Assembly: GCA_944320415.1 (NCBI GenBank)
Contig: CALUHJ010000004.1
Coordinates: 1-64,000, forward strand
Direction: 5' to 3'
Length of the DNA: 64,000 nt
Source of the DNA: an uncultured Bacteroidales bacterium
GTDB taxonomy: Bacteria > Bacteroidota > Bacteroidia > Bacteroidales > P3
In this document: one piece after another, positions 1 through 9,184 of the stretch
Layout: each line of letters opens with the position of its first letter
Numbering within the stretch: the first letter of the stretch is position 1
The notes under the pieces: generated by a model
Databases searched by the model: none
Told to the model about the DNA's origin: nothing
The model's input: the letters and a program-made list of their open reading frames with translations, nothing else
Position numbers and translations under genes: made by a program

Positions 1-2
1 CA

Positions 3-140
3 ACAATCAATGAGGGAGAAACATATACCGAATACGGCTTCAACGAAAACAAAACGGGTACTTACACCCGTACAGTGAAAAAATCAGGCGACTGCGACAG
101 CACAATAGTGTTGCATTTGTCTGTCAATGCATCTTTGTAA
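3..140 (+). CDS. C-terminal end of a repeat-type surface protein (5' cut by window edge)
   Basis: An open frame enters from the left edge and stops with TAA at 138-140. The 45 visible residues read TINEGETYTEYGF... and GTYTRTVKKSGDCDSTIVL..., the pattern of the short Gly/Thr/Cys repeat units (GxYxxTxxxxxGCDSxVxLxLxV) found in tandem in large secreted proteins of Bacteroidota. No type IX sorting domain follows; the chain ends directly after the repeat unit. The role of the whole protein cannot be judged from this fragment. A strong hairpin terminator lies about 105 bases downstream. Confidence 0.7.
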   Translation, partial: TINEGETYTEYGFNENKTGTYTRTVKKSGDCDSTIVLHLSVNASL

Positions 141-246
141 GCAAACTTTATCTTATCAAAATTCAGTCAATGCAGAAAACTAAAGGACATACATCGCAGC
201 AATTTGATTGTTGAATAACTTCTCTCCCATTCAAATATGTACAACG

Positions 247-298
247 AAAAGACGAATGGCAGACATCAAAACATATAATCTGCCATTCGTCTTTTTTT
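247..298 (+). terminator. Rho-independent terminator
   Basis: A perfect 17-base-pair stem (247-263 with 279-295, core GACGAATGGCAGA) encloses a 15-base loop and runs into TTTTTTT. It ends the transcript of the surface protein at the left edge and isolates the histidine kinase gene that follows. Confidence 0.9.
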
Positions 299-353
299 AG
301 AGTAAGATTCATTCGGTCTCAAAACATTTCCCGTCTCGAATTTATTCGTAATG

Positions 354-384
354 TTTGCATCAAAGAAAAATCTTAGTACCTTTG
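354..384 (+). promoter_or_regulatory. Bacteroidota promoter of the histidine kinase-hemW operon
   Basis: TTTG at 354-357 and TACCTTTG at 377-384 are separated by 19 bases, matching the -33/-7 pattern. Because the -7 box lies inside the longest possible reading frame (from 351), the real start codon must be the ATG at 408. Confidence 0.75.
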
Positions 385-407
385 TCAGACATTACATATA
401 TTCAACC

Positions 408-1910
408 ATGAAATATTCTTTCAAAAGTACCAGAACTAAATGGATACTGCTTATTTTCGGGTTCGGCATAGTATTCCTTTTCTTTTTTCAAATAAACAGA
501 ATAGTCAATCAACTCAGAAATGAAGAACAATTGAAAATAAAGCTATGGGCAAATGCAATAACAAGAAAAGCCCAGCTTGTGGAGCGTACGGAGGTATTTT
601 TCAAGAAAGTAACTGAAGAAGAACGGATAAGATTGCAACAGTTTGTTACTGCCCAACAATACATTCTTTCACAACCTTTGGATGCAGACCTGACTCTTTC
701 ATACGACATAATAGCCAACAACAAGACAATACCCGTTATAATAACAGACGAATTCAATTACATCATACACAGTCAAAATGTTGACATTCCAAAAGGACAA
801 AAGGTTCTCGTAGGTTCACTATTGGACAGATTCAGTGAAAGAAAACCGATAGAATACTATGTCAGCGACATCAAATTCAAACTGTACTACGCTGAAAGCA
901 ATGTGTACAAGAACATGAAGGAAACCCTCATATATTTTACCAACAACTTTCTGAATGATGTCGTCAACAATTACATCTCTGTTCCTGTCATAATAACCGA
1001 CAGCACAAAGACAAAGATAATAGCATTCGGCAACGTAAAGAAAAACAAAATGAGTCCTGAAAACCTTGCAGAAACAATAAGTAAAATGGAAAAGGACAAT
1101 CCTCCCATATCAATCAATCTGCCCAATGCGCCAAATGCTAAGATATTCAGGGAAAAATCCAGATTCATACTTGCCCTGCAATATTATCCTGTCGTATACA
1201 CTGTCATCACGATATTTTTTGTGATTCTCATACTGCAATTGTTCAAAGCGATGAAAAGATCAGAACAGAATTCCATATGGATAGGATTGAACAAAGAAAC
1301 TGCACATCAACTCGGCACACCCATTTCATCTCTTGTAGCATGGGTTGAATACCTCAAACTTGACCCCAAAAACGAGGACATTTGCAAAGAGATAACCAAA
1401 GACATAAACCGTCTGGACATGATAACGCAAAGATTCTCACAAGTCGGCAAAAGTCCCAAGCTGGAATCACAAAACATCATACCGGTAATCAAGAATTCCG
1501 TCAATTACCTTTCTGCAAGATGCTCAAAAAAAATAATATTCACTCTTGACATGCAGGAAGACTTACCTGTGATGGTACAAATAAACCAACATCTGTTTGA
1601 ATGGACATTGGAAAACATAGTAAAAAATGCAATTGACGCCATGAACGGCATTGGCACACTCACAATATCACTCGTGGAAGACAATAAAAAAATATACATA
1701 GACATAAGCGACACGGGTAAAGGACTTGCGAAAAAACAGTTCAAGAAAATATTCGAACCCGGATATACCACCAAGGAAAGAGGTTGGGGCATGGGATTGT
1801 CACTTGCCAAAAGAATAATAGTGCAATACCACAAGGGAAAGATATTCGTAAAGCAGTCTATACCCGGTAAAGGAACGACTTTCAGAATAATCCTGAAAAA
1901 AACAATGTAA
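408..1910 (+). CDS. Membrane sensor histidine kinase
   Basis: This 500-residue protein has two membrane segments (about residues 12-28 and 260-280) that bracket a periplasmic sensing region of about 230 residues. A dimerisation/phosphoacceptor helix follows with His300 in ETAHQLGTP, then an ATPase domain with N box NIVKNAIDAM, DTGKGL and GWGMGLSLAK. Together these define a HisKA/HATPase sensor kinase that autophosphorylates and passes phosphate to a response regulator. No regulator gene adjoins it, so it is an orphan and its signal is unknown. The start at 408 is chosen because a promoter box occupies 377-384. The stop overlaps the start of hemW (TAATG), so the two genes are translationally coupled. 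Confidence 0.88.
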   Translation: MKYSFKSTRTKWILLIFGFGIVFLFFFQINRIVNQLRNEEQLKIKLWANAITRKAQLVERTEVFFKKVTEEERIRLQQFVTAQQYILSQPLDADLTLSYDIIANNKTIPVIITDEFNYIIHSQNVDIPKGQKVLVGSLLDRFSERKPIEYYVSDIKFKLYYAESNVYKNMKETLIYFTNNFLNDVVNNYISVPVIITDSTKTKIIAFGNVKKNKMSPENLAETISKMEKDNPPISINLPNAPNAKIFREKSRFILALQYYPVVYTVITIFFVILILQLFKAMKRSEQNSIWIGLNKETAHQLGTPISSLVAWVEYLKLDPKNEDICKEITKDINRLDMITQRFSQVGKSPKLESQNIIPVIKNSVNYLSARCSKKIIFTLDMQEDLPVMVQINQHLFEWTLENIVKNAIDAMNGIGTLTISLVEDNKKIYIDISDTGKGLAKKQFKKIFEPGYTTKERGWGMGLSLAKRIIVQYHKGKIFVKQSIPGKGTTFRIILKKTM

Positions 1911-2989
1911 TGTCAGGAATATACGTCCATATACCGTACTGTCGACAAAAGTGCATATACTGCGACTTCTATTCCACCGCCTCAAGACAAAGCAGGACGG
2001 CCTATATTGCGGCTCTGGAACAGGAAGCCATACAAAGAAAAGACTACCTCTTAACCCCTGTCCGCACCATGTATTTCGGCGGAGGCACGCCTACCGTTCT
2101 GACCAGAACGGAAATGGAAGAGATATACAACCGATTAAGCTCCGTCTTCGACCTCTCAAACTGCATGGAAACAACCATAGAGGCCAACCCTGAAAACCTT
2201 TCCGGAGAATATCTGTCGTTTCTAAGGCGACTCGGGTTCAACAGACTGAGCATAGGAATACAAAGCTTTAACCCTGACGACCTCATAGCACTCAACAGAC
2301 GCCATTCATGCCAGCAAGCAACGGAATCAGTACGTATGGCAAAAGAGCAGGGATTCGACAACATATCAATAGACCTTATGTTCAATCTGCCAGGAATGAA
2401 CATGGAAAAATGGAAAGGAAACCTTGACCGAGCACTGCAACTCGATGTGGAACACATATCGTGCTACAGCCTCACCAGGGAAGAGGAAACGATGCTTGAC
2501 AAGATGATAAAAGCCGGAAAAACAAGCCTTCCGAACGATGAGGAATGCATACGGCAATTCAACGCTGCAGATGAAATACTGACAAAAAACGGTTACCGTC
2601 ACTATGAAATATCAAACTACTGCAAAGTCGGCAAGGAAAGCATACACAACTCCTCATATTGGCAACAGATCGATTATATAGGACTGGGTGCGTCGGCCCA
2701 TTCCTTCAACAAAACGTCGAGACAATGGAATCCATCAAGCATAGAACAATACATCAACAACATAAACACCGGTGCTGAAACCGAAAAGGAAATCCTTTCC
2801 GACAAAGAAAAATACAACGAATACATCATGCTGTCACTCAGAACGGAAAAAGGAATAGACATAACACACATAAAAAAACACTTTCCCCAATTTCTATCTC
2901 ATTATGAGAAACAGTTGGAGAAAGTGTCTGATATGATGAGCGACCGCTGGATTCTTTCAAACAGAATCGCAGTGGAACTGATGCTCTGA
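1910..2989 (+). CDS. hemW: HemW-type radical SAM protein
   Basis: The 359-residue protein opens with IPYCRQKCIYCDFYS: Cys11, Cys15 and Cys18 form the CxxxCxxC site for the 4Fe-4S cluster, and Phe20 replaces the fourth Cys of true HemN oxidases, as is usual in HemW. The GGGTPT S-adenosylmethionine motif and the IGIQSF and IDLMFNLPG motifs of the family follow. HemW binds heme and is thought to insert it into client proteins; many databases still call it oxygen-independent coproporphyrinogen III oxidase-like. The gene overlaps the kinase stop codon by one base. A true coproporphyrinogen oxidase is less likely given the Cys pattern and the short C-terminus. Confidence 0.92.
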   Translation: MSGIYVHIPYCRQKCIYCDFYSTASRQSRTAYIAALEQEAIQRKDYLLTPVRTMYFGGGTPTVLTRTEMEEIYNRLSSVFDLSNCMETTIEANPENLSGEYLSFLRRLGFNRLSIGIQSFNPDDLIALNRRHSCQQATESVRMAKEQGFDNISIDLMFNLPGMNMEKWKGNLDRALQLDVEHISCYSLTREEETMLDKMIKAGKTSLPNDEECIRQFNAADEILTKNGYRHYEISNYCKVGKESIHNSSYWQQIDYIGLGASAHSFNKTSRQWNPSSIEQYINNINTGAETEKEILSDKEKYNEYIMLSLRTEKGIDITHIKKHFPQFLSHYEKQLEKVSDMMSDRWILSNRIAVELML

Positions 2990-2990
2990 A

Positions 2991-3698
2991 TCAATCCACG
3001 ATATAATACGTTATGGTGCTGACAACCCTGAACTTCTTGATATGCGGAGTGGATTCGTCAACATCCTCTATGGAAATCTGTCCCTGATAGGCTGTTTTCA
3101 TCTTACCCAATTCGGAGCCTGCATCCTTGGCGAACTGTTCACCTGCAAGTTTTGCATTCTGCATGCTTTCCGTTATCAGTTTTGGCTTTATAGTATTCAA
3201 GTCCGAAACTATGAACTCAGGTTTCAAATTCCATTCATTCTGCAAAACAATTACACCCTTACTCAACAAATCCGAGAACGAACCTATTATTTTCAATGCC
3301 TGTTCCACCTTATTGGTATTGACCGTAATTGTAGTATTTGATTCATATCTTACGGTTGCTCCCTGATAAGTGTTTTCACGAACATTTGGCGTACCCATTC
3401 TTATCTCCGAATCATCTATGCCGTTATCCTTTAGAAAGCTAATAATTATATCACCTGTTTTTTTCACTTTGTCCGTCAATTTGTTAAGATCATTATCGGA
3501 CACAAAGAAACCTATCGGTATCTTTACCTTGTCAGCCTTAACCTCCTTTTCGGACAAACCTCTCACAGTTACAACCCTTTCACCTTGGGAAATTTTGTAC
3601 AATCCGTTATAAATACAACAACCTAAAACTGACAATCCGCAAAATATCACCACGGAAGACAAAAGCAACCATAAATTTTTTTTAGTTTGATTTTCCAT
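2991..3698 (-). CDS. SIMPL domain (DUF541) protein
   Basis: The protein has 235 residues with one N-terminal membrane segment (about 9-28, LWLLLSSVVIFCGLSVLGC) and a periplasmic SIMPL/DUF541 domain that starts at GERVVTVRGLSEKEVKADK and carries the typical NTTITVNTNKVEQALKII stretch. SIMPL proteins form oligomeric periplasmic or outer-membrane assemblies of poorly known role; some are linked to stress resistance. The domain is complete. It converges on hemW with only one base between the stop codons, so it is transcribed alone. A cleaved signal peptide rather than a signal anchor cannot be ruled out. Confidence 0.85.
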   Translation of the reverse strand: MENQTKKNLWLLLSSVVIFCGLSVLGCCIYNGLYKISQGERVVTVRGLSEKEVKADKVKIPIGFFVSDNDLNKLTDKVKKTGDIIISFLKDNGIDDSEIRMGTPNVRENTYQGATVRYESNTTITVNTNKVEQALKIIGSFSDLLSKGVIVLQNEWNLKPEFIVSDLNTIKPKLITESMQNAKLAGEQFAKDAGSELGKMKTAYQGQISIEDVDESTPHIKKFRVVSTITYYIVD

Positions 3699-3798
3699 AA
3701 TTCACATTTTTCGTTAGTGTAACAGATAAACGCAATCAAAACATAAAGATTGTATAAAATACATCCAGAATCAGAAAAAAACGATCTTTTCAATCGCT

Positions 3799-4257
3799 TC
3801 ACTCTTTCACTTTCACCACTTTCGTCACCCTATAACTCGGAACTTTTATCGGCTCTAATTCGGGCGAACAGTTATTAGACAAAGGTGCTATCAATTTCTC
3901 ATAGTCAGCATTGGTACATTTCCTACAAATCAATACAAGCTCCACACCTGGATTCATAGCACCTATCTTTTCCATGCCCTCTATTGTATACGAAGCATTC
4001 AGATATCTGTAAAAATCCGGGATATTTATTGCGTTGTTTACATTGACATACGTTTCCTTGTCGTCAACAAGAAATCTGCCACTCTCTCCTATCGATGCAG
4101 GACTTTCAACCTCAAGCAATATACCTCCTATGCAAAAGTTCAAATCTGCTGCAACCTTAGCCTCTATTCTCACTTCTCCTTCCTCCAGTTTGTCTTCACA
4201 ACCGAAAAAGGTAATACAAAGCATAAGCACGAAAATCTTCTTCAATACAACTGTCAT
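3799..4257 (-). CDS. Small lipoprotein of unknown function
   Basis: Starting at the ATG at 4257, the 152-residue product has a lipoprotein signal peptide (MTVVLKKIFVLMLCITFFGC) with the lipobox Cys at residue 20. A longer frame from 4287 would add ten residues in front of the signal and is rejected. The mature part has several Cys (FCIGG, CRKCTNAD, NNCSPELE), which could form disulfides in the periplasm or bind metal; I recognise no family. It lies 41 bases downstream of another lipoprotein gene on the same strand and is probably cotranscribed with it. Confidence 0.75.
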   Translation of the reverse strand: MTVVLKKIFVLMLCITFFGCEDKLEEGEVRIEAKVAADLNFCIGGILLEVESPASIGESGRFLVDDKETYVNVNNAINIPDFYRYLNASYTIEGMEKIGAMNPGVELVLICRKCTNADYEKLIAPLSNNCSPELEPIKVPSYRVTKVVKVKE

Positions 4258-4298
4258 ATCCGTTATTTTTTTATGAATCAAATACACTCAAAAACCAT

Positions 4299-4835
4299 TT
4301 ATTTGTACACTTCGCTTAGCGGTACATCCTGAAAATCGAAACGCACTGCCCTTATATCCGAAGGATTTACGACATTCTGCATCCTGCCAAAAAAATATCC
4401 GCTAATCTCATTACTGTCCAAACTTTCAATGTAAACCCTTCCATCAAGACCTCTCATCATCAGTTCAAAATCTCCCTGACGCTCGGTAGACTTGTCTTTG
4501 TAGTATTCCATCTGAAATCCGGCTGCACCGCCAGCAGTGTCAAGATTTATATGCAAAAACACATAGTGTCCGTATCTTTCAACATCTGAATCTGTAACAT
4601 CATCAGTACATGCAACTACATCGCACCACTGCGGACTTTCCATTTGTGGAACCTTGGCATAACAACTGCCCAAGGCATTGCCGGCCGACTCCCATTTTAC
4701 ACCTTCACAACTGAAACATATGTATTTTCCGTTCAAAGGTCTTGTCCTTCCTTCTCCCTCACCATCCTTTTCACACGAACTCAACACTATGGAACACGAC
4801 AAAGTAAACACAAAAAACAACAATATCCTTTTCAT
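4299..4835 (-). CDS. Lipoprotein of unknown function
   Basis: The 178-residue product from the ATG at 4835 begins with a lipoprotein signal (MKRILLFFVFTLSCSIVLSSC, lipobox Cys21) followed by an acidic linker (EKDGEGEG). The rest is a Trp- and Tyr-containing, probably beta-rich domain with no motif I recognise. A -7 box (TATATTTG, minus strand) sits at 4862-4869, between this start and the longer frame at 4883, which supports the shorter start. It is first of a two-gene lipoprotein operon. Confidence 0.75.
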   Translation of the reverse strand: MKRILLFFVFTLSCSIVLSSCEKDGEGEGRTRPLNGKYICFSCEGVKWESAGNALGSCYAKVPQMESPQWCDVVACTDDVTDSDVERYGHYVFLHINLDTAGGAAGFQMEYYKDKSTERQGDFELMMRGLDGRVYIESLDSNEISGYFFGRMQNVVNPSDIRAVRFDFQDVPLSEVYK

Positions 4836-4861
4836 TCCGACAACAAAACAAATAACAGTGG

Positions 4862-4869
4862 CAAATATA
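4862..4869 (-). promoter_or_regulatory. -7 box of the two-lipoprotein operon
   Basis: TATATTTG on the minus strand, 26 bases ahead of the ATG at 4835. No clear -33 box: that position falls in the terminator hairpin of the upstream gene. Confidence 0.55.
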
Positions 4870-4879
4870 CAACTATTTT

Positions 4880-4916
4880 TCAATAAAATAGCCTGCGGAT
4901 GTTTTCCGCAGGCTAT
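4880..4916 (-). terminator. Rho-independent terminator of the DUF1015 gene
   Basis: A perfect 12-base-pair stem (4888-4899 with 4905-4916, core GCCTGCGGA) with a 5-base loop is followed on the minus strand by TTTTATTG. It lies just past the stop of the DUF1015 gene. Confidence 0.85.
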
Positions 4917-4938
4917 ACAAATTCCTTTTAATGTAACA

Positions 4939-6192
4939 TTAAATCAATTCGTGAATAACCAAACCTGAACGCAATTTTGGTTCAAACCATGTGGTCTTTG
5001 GAGGCATTATATTTCCCGAATCCGCAATGTTTATAAGTTGCTGCATAGATACCGGATACAATGCAAAGGCTACTTTCATTTCTCCGCTGTCAACCCTTCT
5101 TTTCAATTCACCGAGACCTCTTATTCCTCCAACAAAGTCAATCCTCTTGGATGTTCTCAAATCCTTTATGTCCAATATCTTGTCCAAAACATTGTTCGAC
5201 AGAATCGTCACATCCAATACTCCTATAGGGTCATTATCGTTGTATGTTCCCGGTTTTGCAGTCATCTTGTACCATTGTCCAGCCATGTACATTGAAAACT
5301 CATGTAACTTCGCAGGTTTGTATATCTCCGTTCCAACCTTCTCCACAACAAACGTGTCTTCAAGTCTCTTCAGGAACTCTTCTTCGGAAAGGTTGTTCAA
5401 ATCCTTCACCACGCGGTTGTAGTCTATTATCTTCAACTGATTGTCAGGGAAGATTACCGCCATGAAATAATTGTATTCCTCATTACCGGTATGGTTTGGA
5501 TTGTTTTTTCTTCTTTCCTGACCAACTCTTGCTGCAGCGGCTGTACGATGGTGTCCGTCCGCAACATAAAGTGCAGGTATTTCCTTGTCAAATATCTCTT
5601 CTATTCTCTCTATTGTCTTTTTGTCTTCAATAACCCAGAAAGAATGTCCGAAGCCATCCTCCTTGGCAACGAAATCATATATCGGTTTTTCCTTGGTTAC
5701 AATGTCGCTTACCATCTTGTCTATCTCCTTGTGTGCAGGATATGCAAAAAACACGGGCTCAACATTGGCGTTGGTTATGTTTACATGAATCATCCTGTCA
5801 TCTTCCTTGTCCTTGCGGGTAAGTTCGTGTTTCTTTATGACATTGTTGAAATAGTCATCTACATGGGTACATCCTACTATACCGTATTGCGTACGTCCGT
5901 CCATTGTTTGGGCGTATATGTACAACTTGGGCTCATTTTCCTTTACAAGCCAACCTTCCTTCTTGAACTTGTCGAAATTCTCCACAACCTTGTCGTAAAC
6001 CGCCTGAGAGTGTTCATCCGTTCCCTCCGGCAAATCTATTTCCGCCTTGGTTATGTGAAGTAGCGAATACTTGTTGCCAGCCGCTTCTTTCCTCGCCTCC
6101 TCGGAATTCATCACGTCATAAGGACGTGAAGCCAACAAGGAAGCTATCTCAACAGGTGGACGCAATCCCCTGAATGCCTTTACTCTTGCCAT
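4939..6192 (-). CDS. DUF1015 family protein
   Basis: The 417-residue sequence begins MARVKAFRGLRP and carries the family hallmarks PYDVMNSEEA near residue 24 and ALYVADGHHRTAAAARV near residue 210. The DGHHR motif suggests a phosphate- or nucleotide-related site, but the reaction is not established. In many Bacteroidota this family is encoded beside serC and serA (serine biosynthesis); that neighbourhood is absent here and the gene stands alone between its own promoter (6240-6247) and terminator. Length is normal for the family. Confidence 0.88.
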   Translation of the reverse strand: MARVKAFRGLRPPVEIASLLASRPYDVMNSEEARKEAAGNKYSLLHITKAEIDLPEGTDEHSQAVYDKVVENFDKFKKEGWLVKENEPKLYIYAQTMDGRTQYGIVGCTHVDDYFNNVIKKHELTRKDKEDDRMIHVNITNANVEPVFFAYPAHKEIDKMVSDIVTKEKPIYDFVAKEDGFGHSFWVIEDKKTIERIEEIFDKEIPALYVADGHHRTAAAARVGQERRKNNPNHTGNEEYNYFMAVIFPDNQLKIIDYNRVVKDLNNLSEEEFLKRLEDTFVVEKVGTEIYKPAKLHEFSMYMAGQWYKMTAKPGTYNDNDPIGVLDVTILSNNVLDKILDIKDLRTSKRIDFVGGIRGLGELKRRVDSGEMKVAFALYPVSMQQLINIADSGNIMPPKTTWFEPKLRSGLVIHELI

Positions 6193-6239
6193 ATTTTTAT
6201 TCTTTTTTTTGTTTGTTTTGAATTTATTTAATCAGTTTG

Positions 6240-6247
6240 CAAATATA
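6240..6247 (-). promoter_or_regulatory. -7 box of the DUF1015 gene
   Basis: TATATTTG on the minus strand, 47 bases upstream of the ATG at 6192. A TTG at 6265-6267 is a weak -33 candidate (17-base spacing). Confidence 0.55.
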
Positions 6248-6320
6248 GGACTTATTTTGAAGAGCAAGAAAAAAATGCCCGTTTTTCATTCTTTCGTTTT
6301 TAGAATCCGAAGAAATGAAA

Positions 6321-6328
6321 TATATTTG
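6321..6328 (+). promoter_or_regulatory. -7 box of the porW-like operon
   Basis: TATATTTG, 35 bases ahead of the TTG start at 6364. A T-rich stretch at about 6294-6300 takes the place of a -33 box. Confidence 0.55.
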
Positions 6329-6363
6329 CAGATTGTAAGTTTTTTATTGAAAAGATTCAGATT

Positions 6364-9162
6364 TTGAAAAAGACCCGCTATTCGGAAGTATTGCTTGCAA
6401 TAGGCTTGATATTTTGTCTGTATTCCTGTTCGACCAACAAGGACAAGTGGATAAACAGGCAGTATCACAGCGTTACAGCACACTACAATGCTTGGTGGAA
6501 CGGCAACGAAGCCCTGAAGGAAGGTATCAAAAGCCTTGAAAAATCACATAAGGACAATTACGCGGAAATACTGCCCATATACAAATTGGGCACAAGCGAA
6601 AACGCTGCTTCAATAAAAAACAACACCGACCGTGCGATAGAGAAAGGAAGCAAGGTTATCAAAAAACATTCCATGCGGTTTTCCGGTGTGGAGAAAAATC
6701 CACAGATAGACGATGCCTACCTGTTAATCGGCAAAGCCTGTTTTTATGCCCAAGACTACAAAAGTGCAAGCGCAACATTTTCACATATCATAGCACAATA
6801 CAAAGACAAGAAGGAAATGTATCTTCCAATGATTTGGCTTGCCCTAACCGACTCCAGAATGAAACAATACAGTGAATGTGACATACTGCTCGACCAGGTG
6901 AAGAACAGAATAGCCGAAGGCAAAGCACCAAAATCACTACACAACTTCATGTACACCGTTTATGCGGAAAACGCCCTTGCTCAAGGTAAAAACGGTTTGG
7001 CATTGGAATATCTCGGCAAAAGGAAATACAGGTTTCTTCGCTCAAAACTGAATACCCGCATATTATTCATAGAAGGACAGATATACCAGAGGGCAGGACA
7101 ATACGATGAAGCAACCAAACGTTTCAAGAAGACAGCAAGACGGGCAGGCGACTACGAAATGCAGTTCGCTTCCAAGCTGAACATAGCCATGTGTTACGAC
7201 CCCAAGACAAGCAGCAGCAAAGGCATAATATCAAAGTTGGAGAAAATGCTTGACGACAAAAAAAACGTGGAATTCAAGGATCAGATATATTATGCTTTGG
7301 GTGAGGTTTATTACAGAGACAAAAACATAGACAAGGCCTGTCTGCAATGGGAGGAATCGGTAAAGAACTCTGTTTCTAACATTCCCCAGAAAATAACATC
7401 CTCCCTGCGTGCGGCAAATACTTATTTCGACATACTCGAAAAATACGAAAAAGCCCAGATGTACTACGACACGGCCTTGGCCATAATGCCAAAGGACTAT
7501 CCAGACCTTGCAAAAATAGAAAGCCGTCAGAAAGTGCTGACCAATCTTGTGGAGAACCTCAGATGTGTTGAGCGTTGGGACAGCCTGCTTGCAATGAGCG
7601 AACTGAGCGAAGAGGAATTGAACCGAAGGATAGACGGATACATAGAGGAATACAAAAGAATACAAAAGGAAAAGGAGGAAGCTGAAAAAAAAGCACGCGC
7701 ATTGGCGGCGAGCCTTGCCGGGATGACAAACTACAACCAGTTCAACAACAAATCCAACTGGTATTTCTACAACAATGCCACTGTACAGGTGGGCCAAATG
7801 GAGTTCAAACGAATATGGGGAGAAAGAAAACTTGAGGACAACTGGCGTTTGAGTAACAAGAACAAGGATTTTGACTTCGACCAACTGGATGAGATGTTCG
7901 ATGAAAACGGCAACCCTATGGACAGCACCCAATCCGAACTGGCAAAAACGACGGCTAAAAGCAACGACCCTTCAAAAAGAGAATACTACACCAAGGACAT
8001 ACCGTTCAAACCCGAACAGAAGGAAACGGCTCACGCCGAAATAGCCGATGCGTTGTTGTCCGCAGGATACATATACTATCAGGGACTGAACAACAACATA
8101 AAGGCCATAGAGACATTCCTCGATCTGCACAGACGCTACCCTACCCACAAGAACATACTGCCTTCGTCCTATCATCTTTACCGCATATATGATGTGATAG
8201 GCCAGTATCCGAACTCCAATTTCTACAAAAACAAGATACTGAACGAATACCCTGAGAGCGAGTTCGCCATGATGATAAAAAATCCCGACTATTGGAACGA
8301 ACTGTCAGAGGCAAACTCCCTTGGCGAGAAGCTTTACACGCATGTATATGACATTTACGCCAAAGACTTGTACAAGGAAGCAATAGAGGAAGGACAGAAA
8401 GCAATAGACTCGCTCGGTTTCGGCCCGTACATTCCAAAACTGATGTACATACAGGCTTTGGCTAAAGGAAGACTCTACGGAATAGATTCCCTCGCAATGG
8501 ACCTTAACCTCATATTGCACAACTATACCGAACACGAAATAGCACCGGTGATAGAAAGTCAGCTGAAACATCTTGCCGCCGCATATCCTGACGGAAAAAT
8601 AGACCTGACATACAACCCAAAAACAAAAAAAGACCCTTCCGAAAATGAATCCGAAAAGACTGATAGCGAAGAACAGAACACAACTGTGGAAGAAGACAAG
8701 AAGGTAAACAAGGATGACATACTGGATGCCGAAAGTCTGGTATTCAGGTTCAAGGACATGAGACATTATTACGTACTGCTGTTCGATGACGGAAAGATTG
8801 ATGCCAGCCGAATAGAGGATGAGTTCCAGTCATACAACGATTCCCTGTTCAGGGACAAGAACCTGAAGACCACTACCATGCTGTTCACCATGTCGGAACA
8901 GATGCTCAGCGTCAGAAGTTTTGAAGACAAACAACAGGCTATAGACTACTATCTTGCACTTGAAGCGGAAAACGGACTGCTTTCAAAATACGACAAAAAC
9001 TATTACAAACATTTCGTGATATCTATGCAGAACTATCCTACCTTCTACAACCGCAAGAATATAGAGGCTTATCTTAAGTTCTTCAGACTAATGTACCTGA
9101 AACCTCTGGAACAACAAAAACAGGAGAACATTTCGGAAGAAAACACGGAACCAAAAGAATAA
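6364..9162 (+). CDS. porW: PorW/SprE-like TPR lipoprotein (type IX secretion accessory)
   Basis: The 932-residue protein has a lipoprotein signal ending LYSC (Cys22), then STNKDKWINRQYHSVTAHYNAWWNGNEAL, which closely follows the start of PorW/SprE proteins, and a long series of TPR helices to about residue 700. An acidic linker (about 760-785, rich in Glu/Asp) leads to a C-terminal domain. PorW/SprE is an outer-membrane lipoprotein needed for type IX secretion. The start codon is TTG: no ATG occurs in frame before residue 100, and the TTG start gives an intact signal peptide. It heads a run with bactofilin and AtpZ-like genes. Confidence 0.85.
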   Translation: MKKTRYSEVLLAIGLIFCLYSCSTNKDKWINRQYHSVTAHYNAWWNGNEALKEGIKSLEKSHKDNYAEILPIYKLGTSENAASIKNNTDRAIEKGSKVIKKHSMRFSGVEKNPQIDDAYLLIGKACFYAQDYKSASATFSHIIAQYKDKKEMYLPMIWLALTDSRMKQYSECDILLDQVKNRIAEGKAPKSLHNFMYTVYAENALAQGKNGLALEYLGKRKYRFLRSKLNTRILFIEGQIYQRAGQYDEATKRFKKTARRAGDYEMQFASKLNIAMCYDPKTSSSKGIISKLEKMLDDKKNVEFKDQIYYALGEVYYRDKNIDKACLQWEESVKNSVSNIPQKITSSLRAANTYFDILEKYEKAQMYYDTALAIMPKDYPDLAKIESRQKVLTNLVENLRCVERWDSLLAMSELSEEELNRRIDGYIEEYKRIQKEKEEAEKKARALAASLAGMTNYNQFNNKSNWYFYNNATVQVGQMEFKRIWGERKLEDNWRLSNKNKDFDFDQLDEMFDENGNPMDSTQSELAKTTAKSNDPSKREYYTKDIPFKPEQKETAHAEIADALLSAGYIYYQGLNNNIKAIETFLDLHRRYPTHKNILPSSYHLYRIYDVIGQYPNSNFYKNKILNEYPESEFAMMIKNPDYWNELSEANSLGEKLYTHVYDIYAKDLYKEAIEEGQKAIDSLGFGPYIPKLMYIQALAKGRLYGIDSLAMDLNLILHNYTEHEIAPVIESQLKHLAAAYPDGKIDLTYNPKTKKDPSENESEKTDSEEQNTTVEEDKKVNKDDILDAESLVFRFKDMRHYYVLLFDDGKIDASRIEDEFQSYNDSLFRDKNLKTTTMLFTMSEQMLSVRSFEDKQQAIDYYLALEAENGLLSKYDKNYYKHFVISMQNYPTFYNRKNIEAYLKFFRLMYLKPLEQQKQENISEENTEPKE

Positions 9163-9184
9163 TCAATAAAATACAAACAGAAAT

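Noticed and set aside
5491-6063. Plus-strand frame (190 residues) opposite the DUF1015 gene
   Set aside because: Antisense shadow; the minus-strand gene has clear family motifs.
7231-7932. Minus-strand frame (233 residues) opposite the porW-like gene
   Set aside because: Antisense shadow within a TPR-coding gene.
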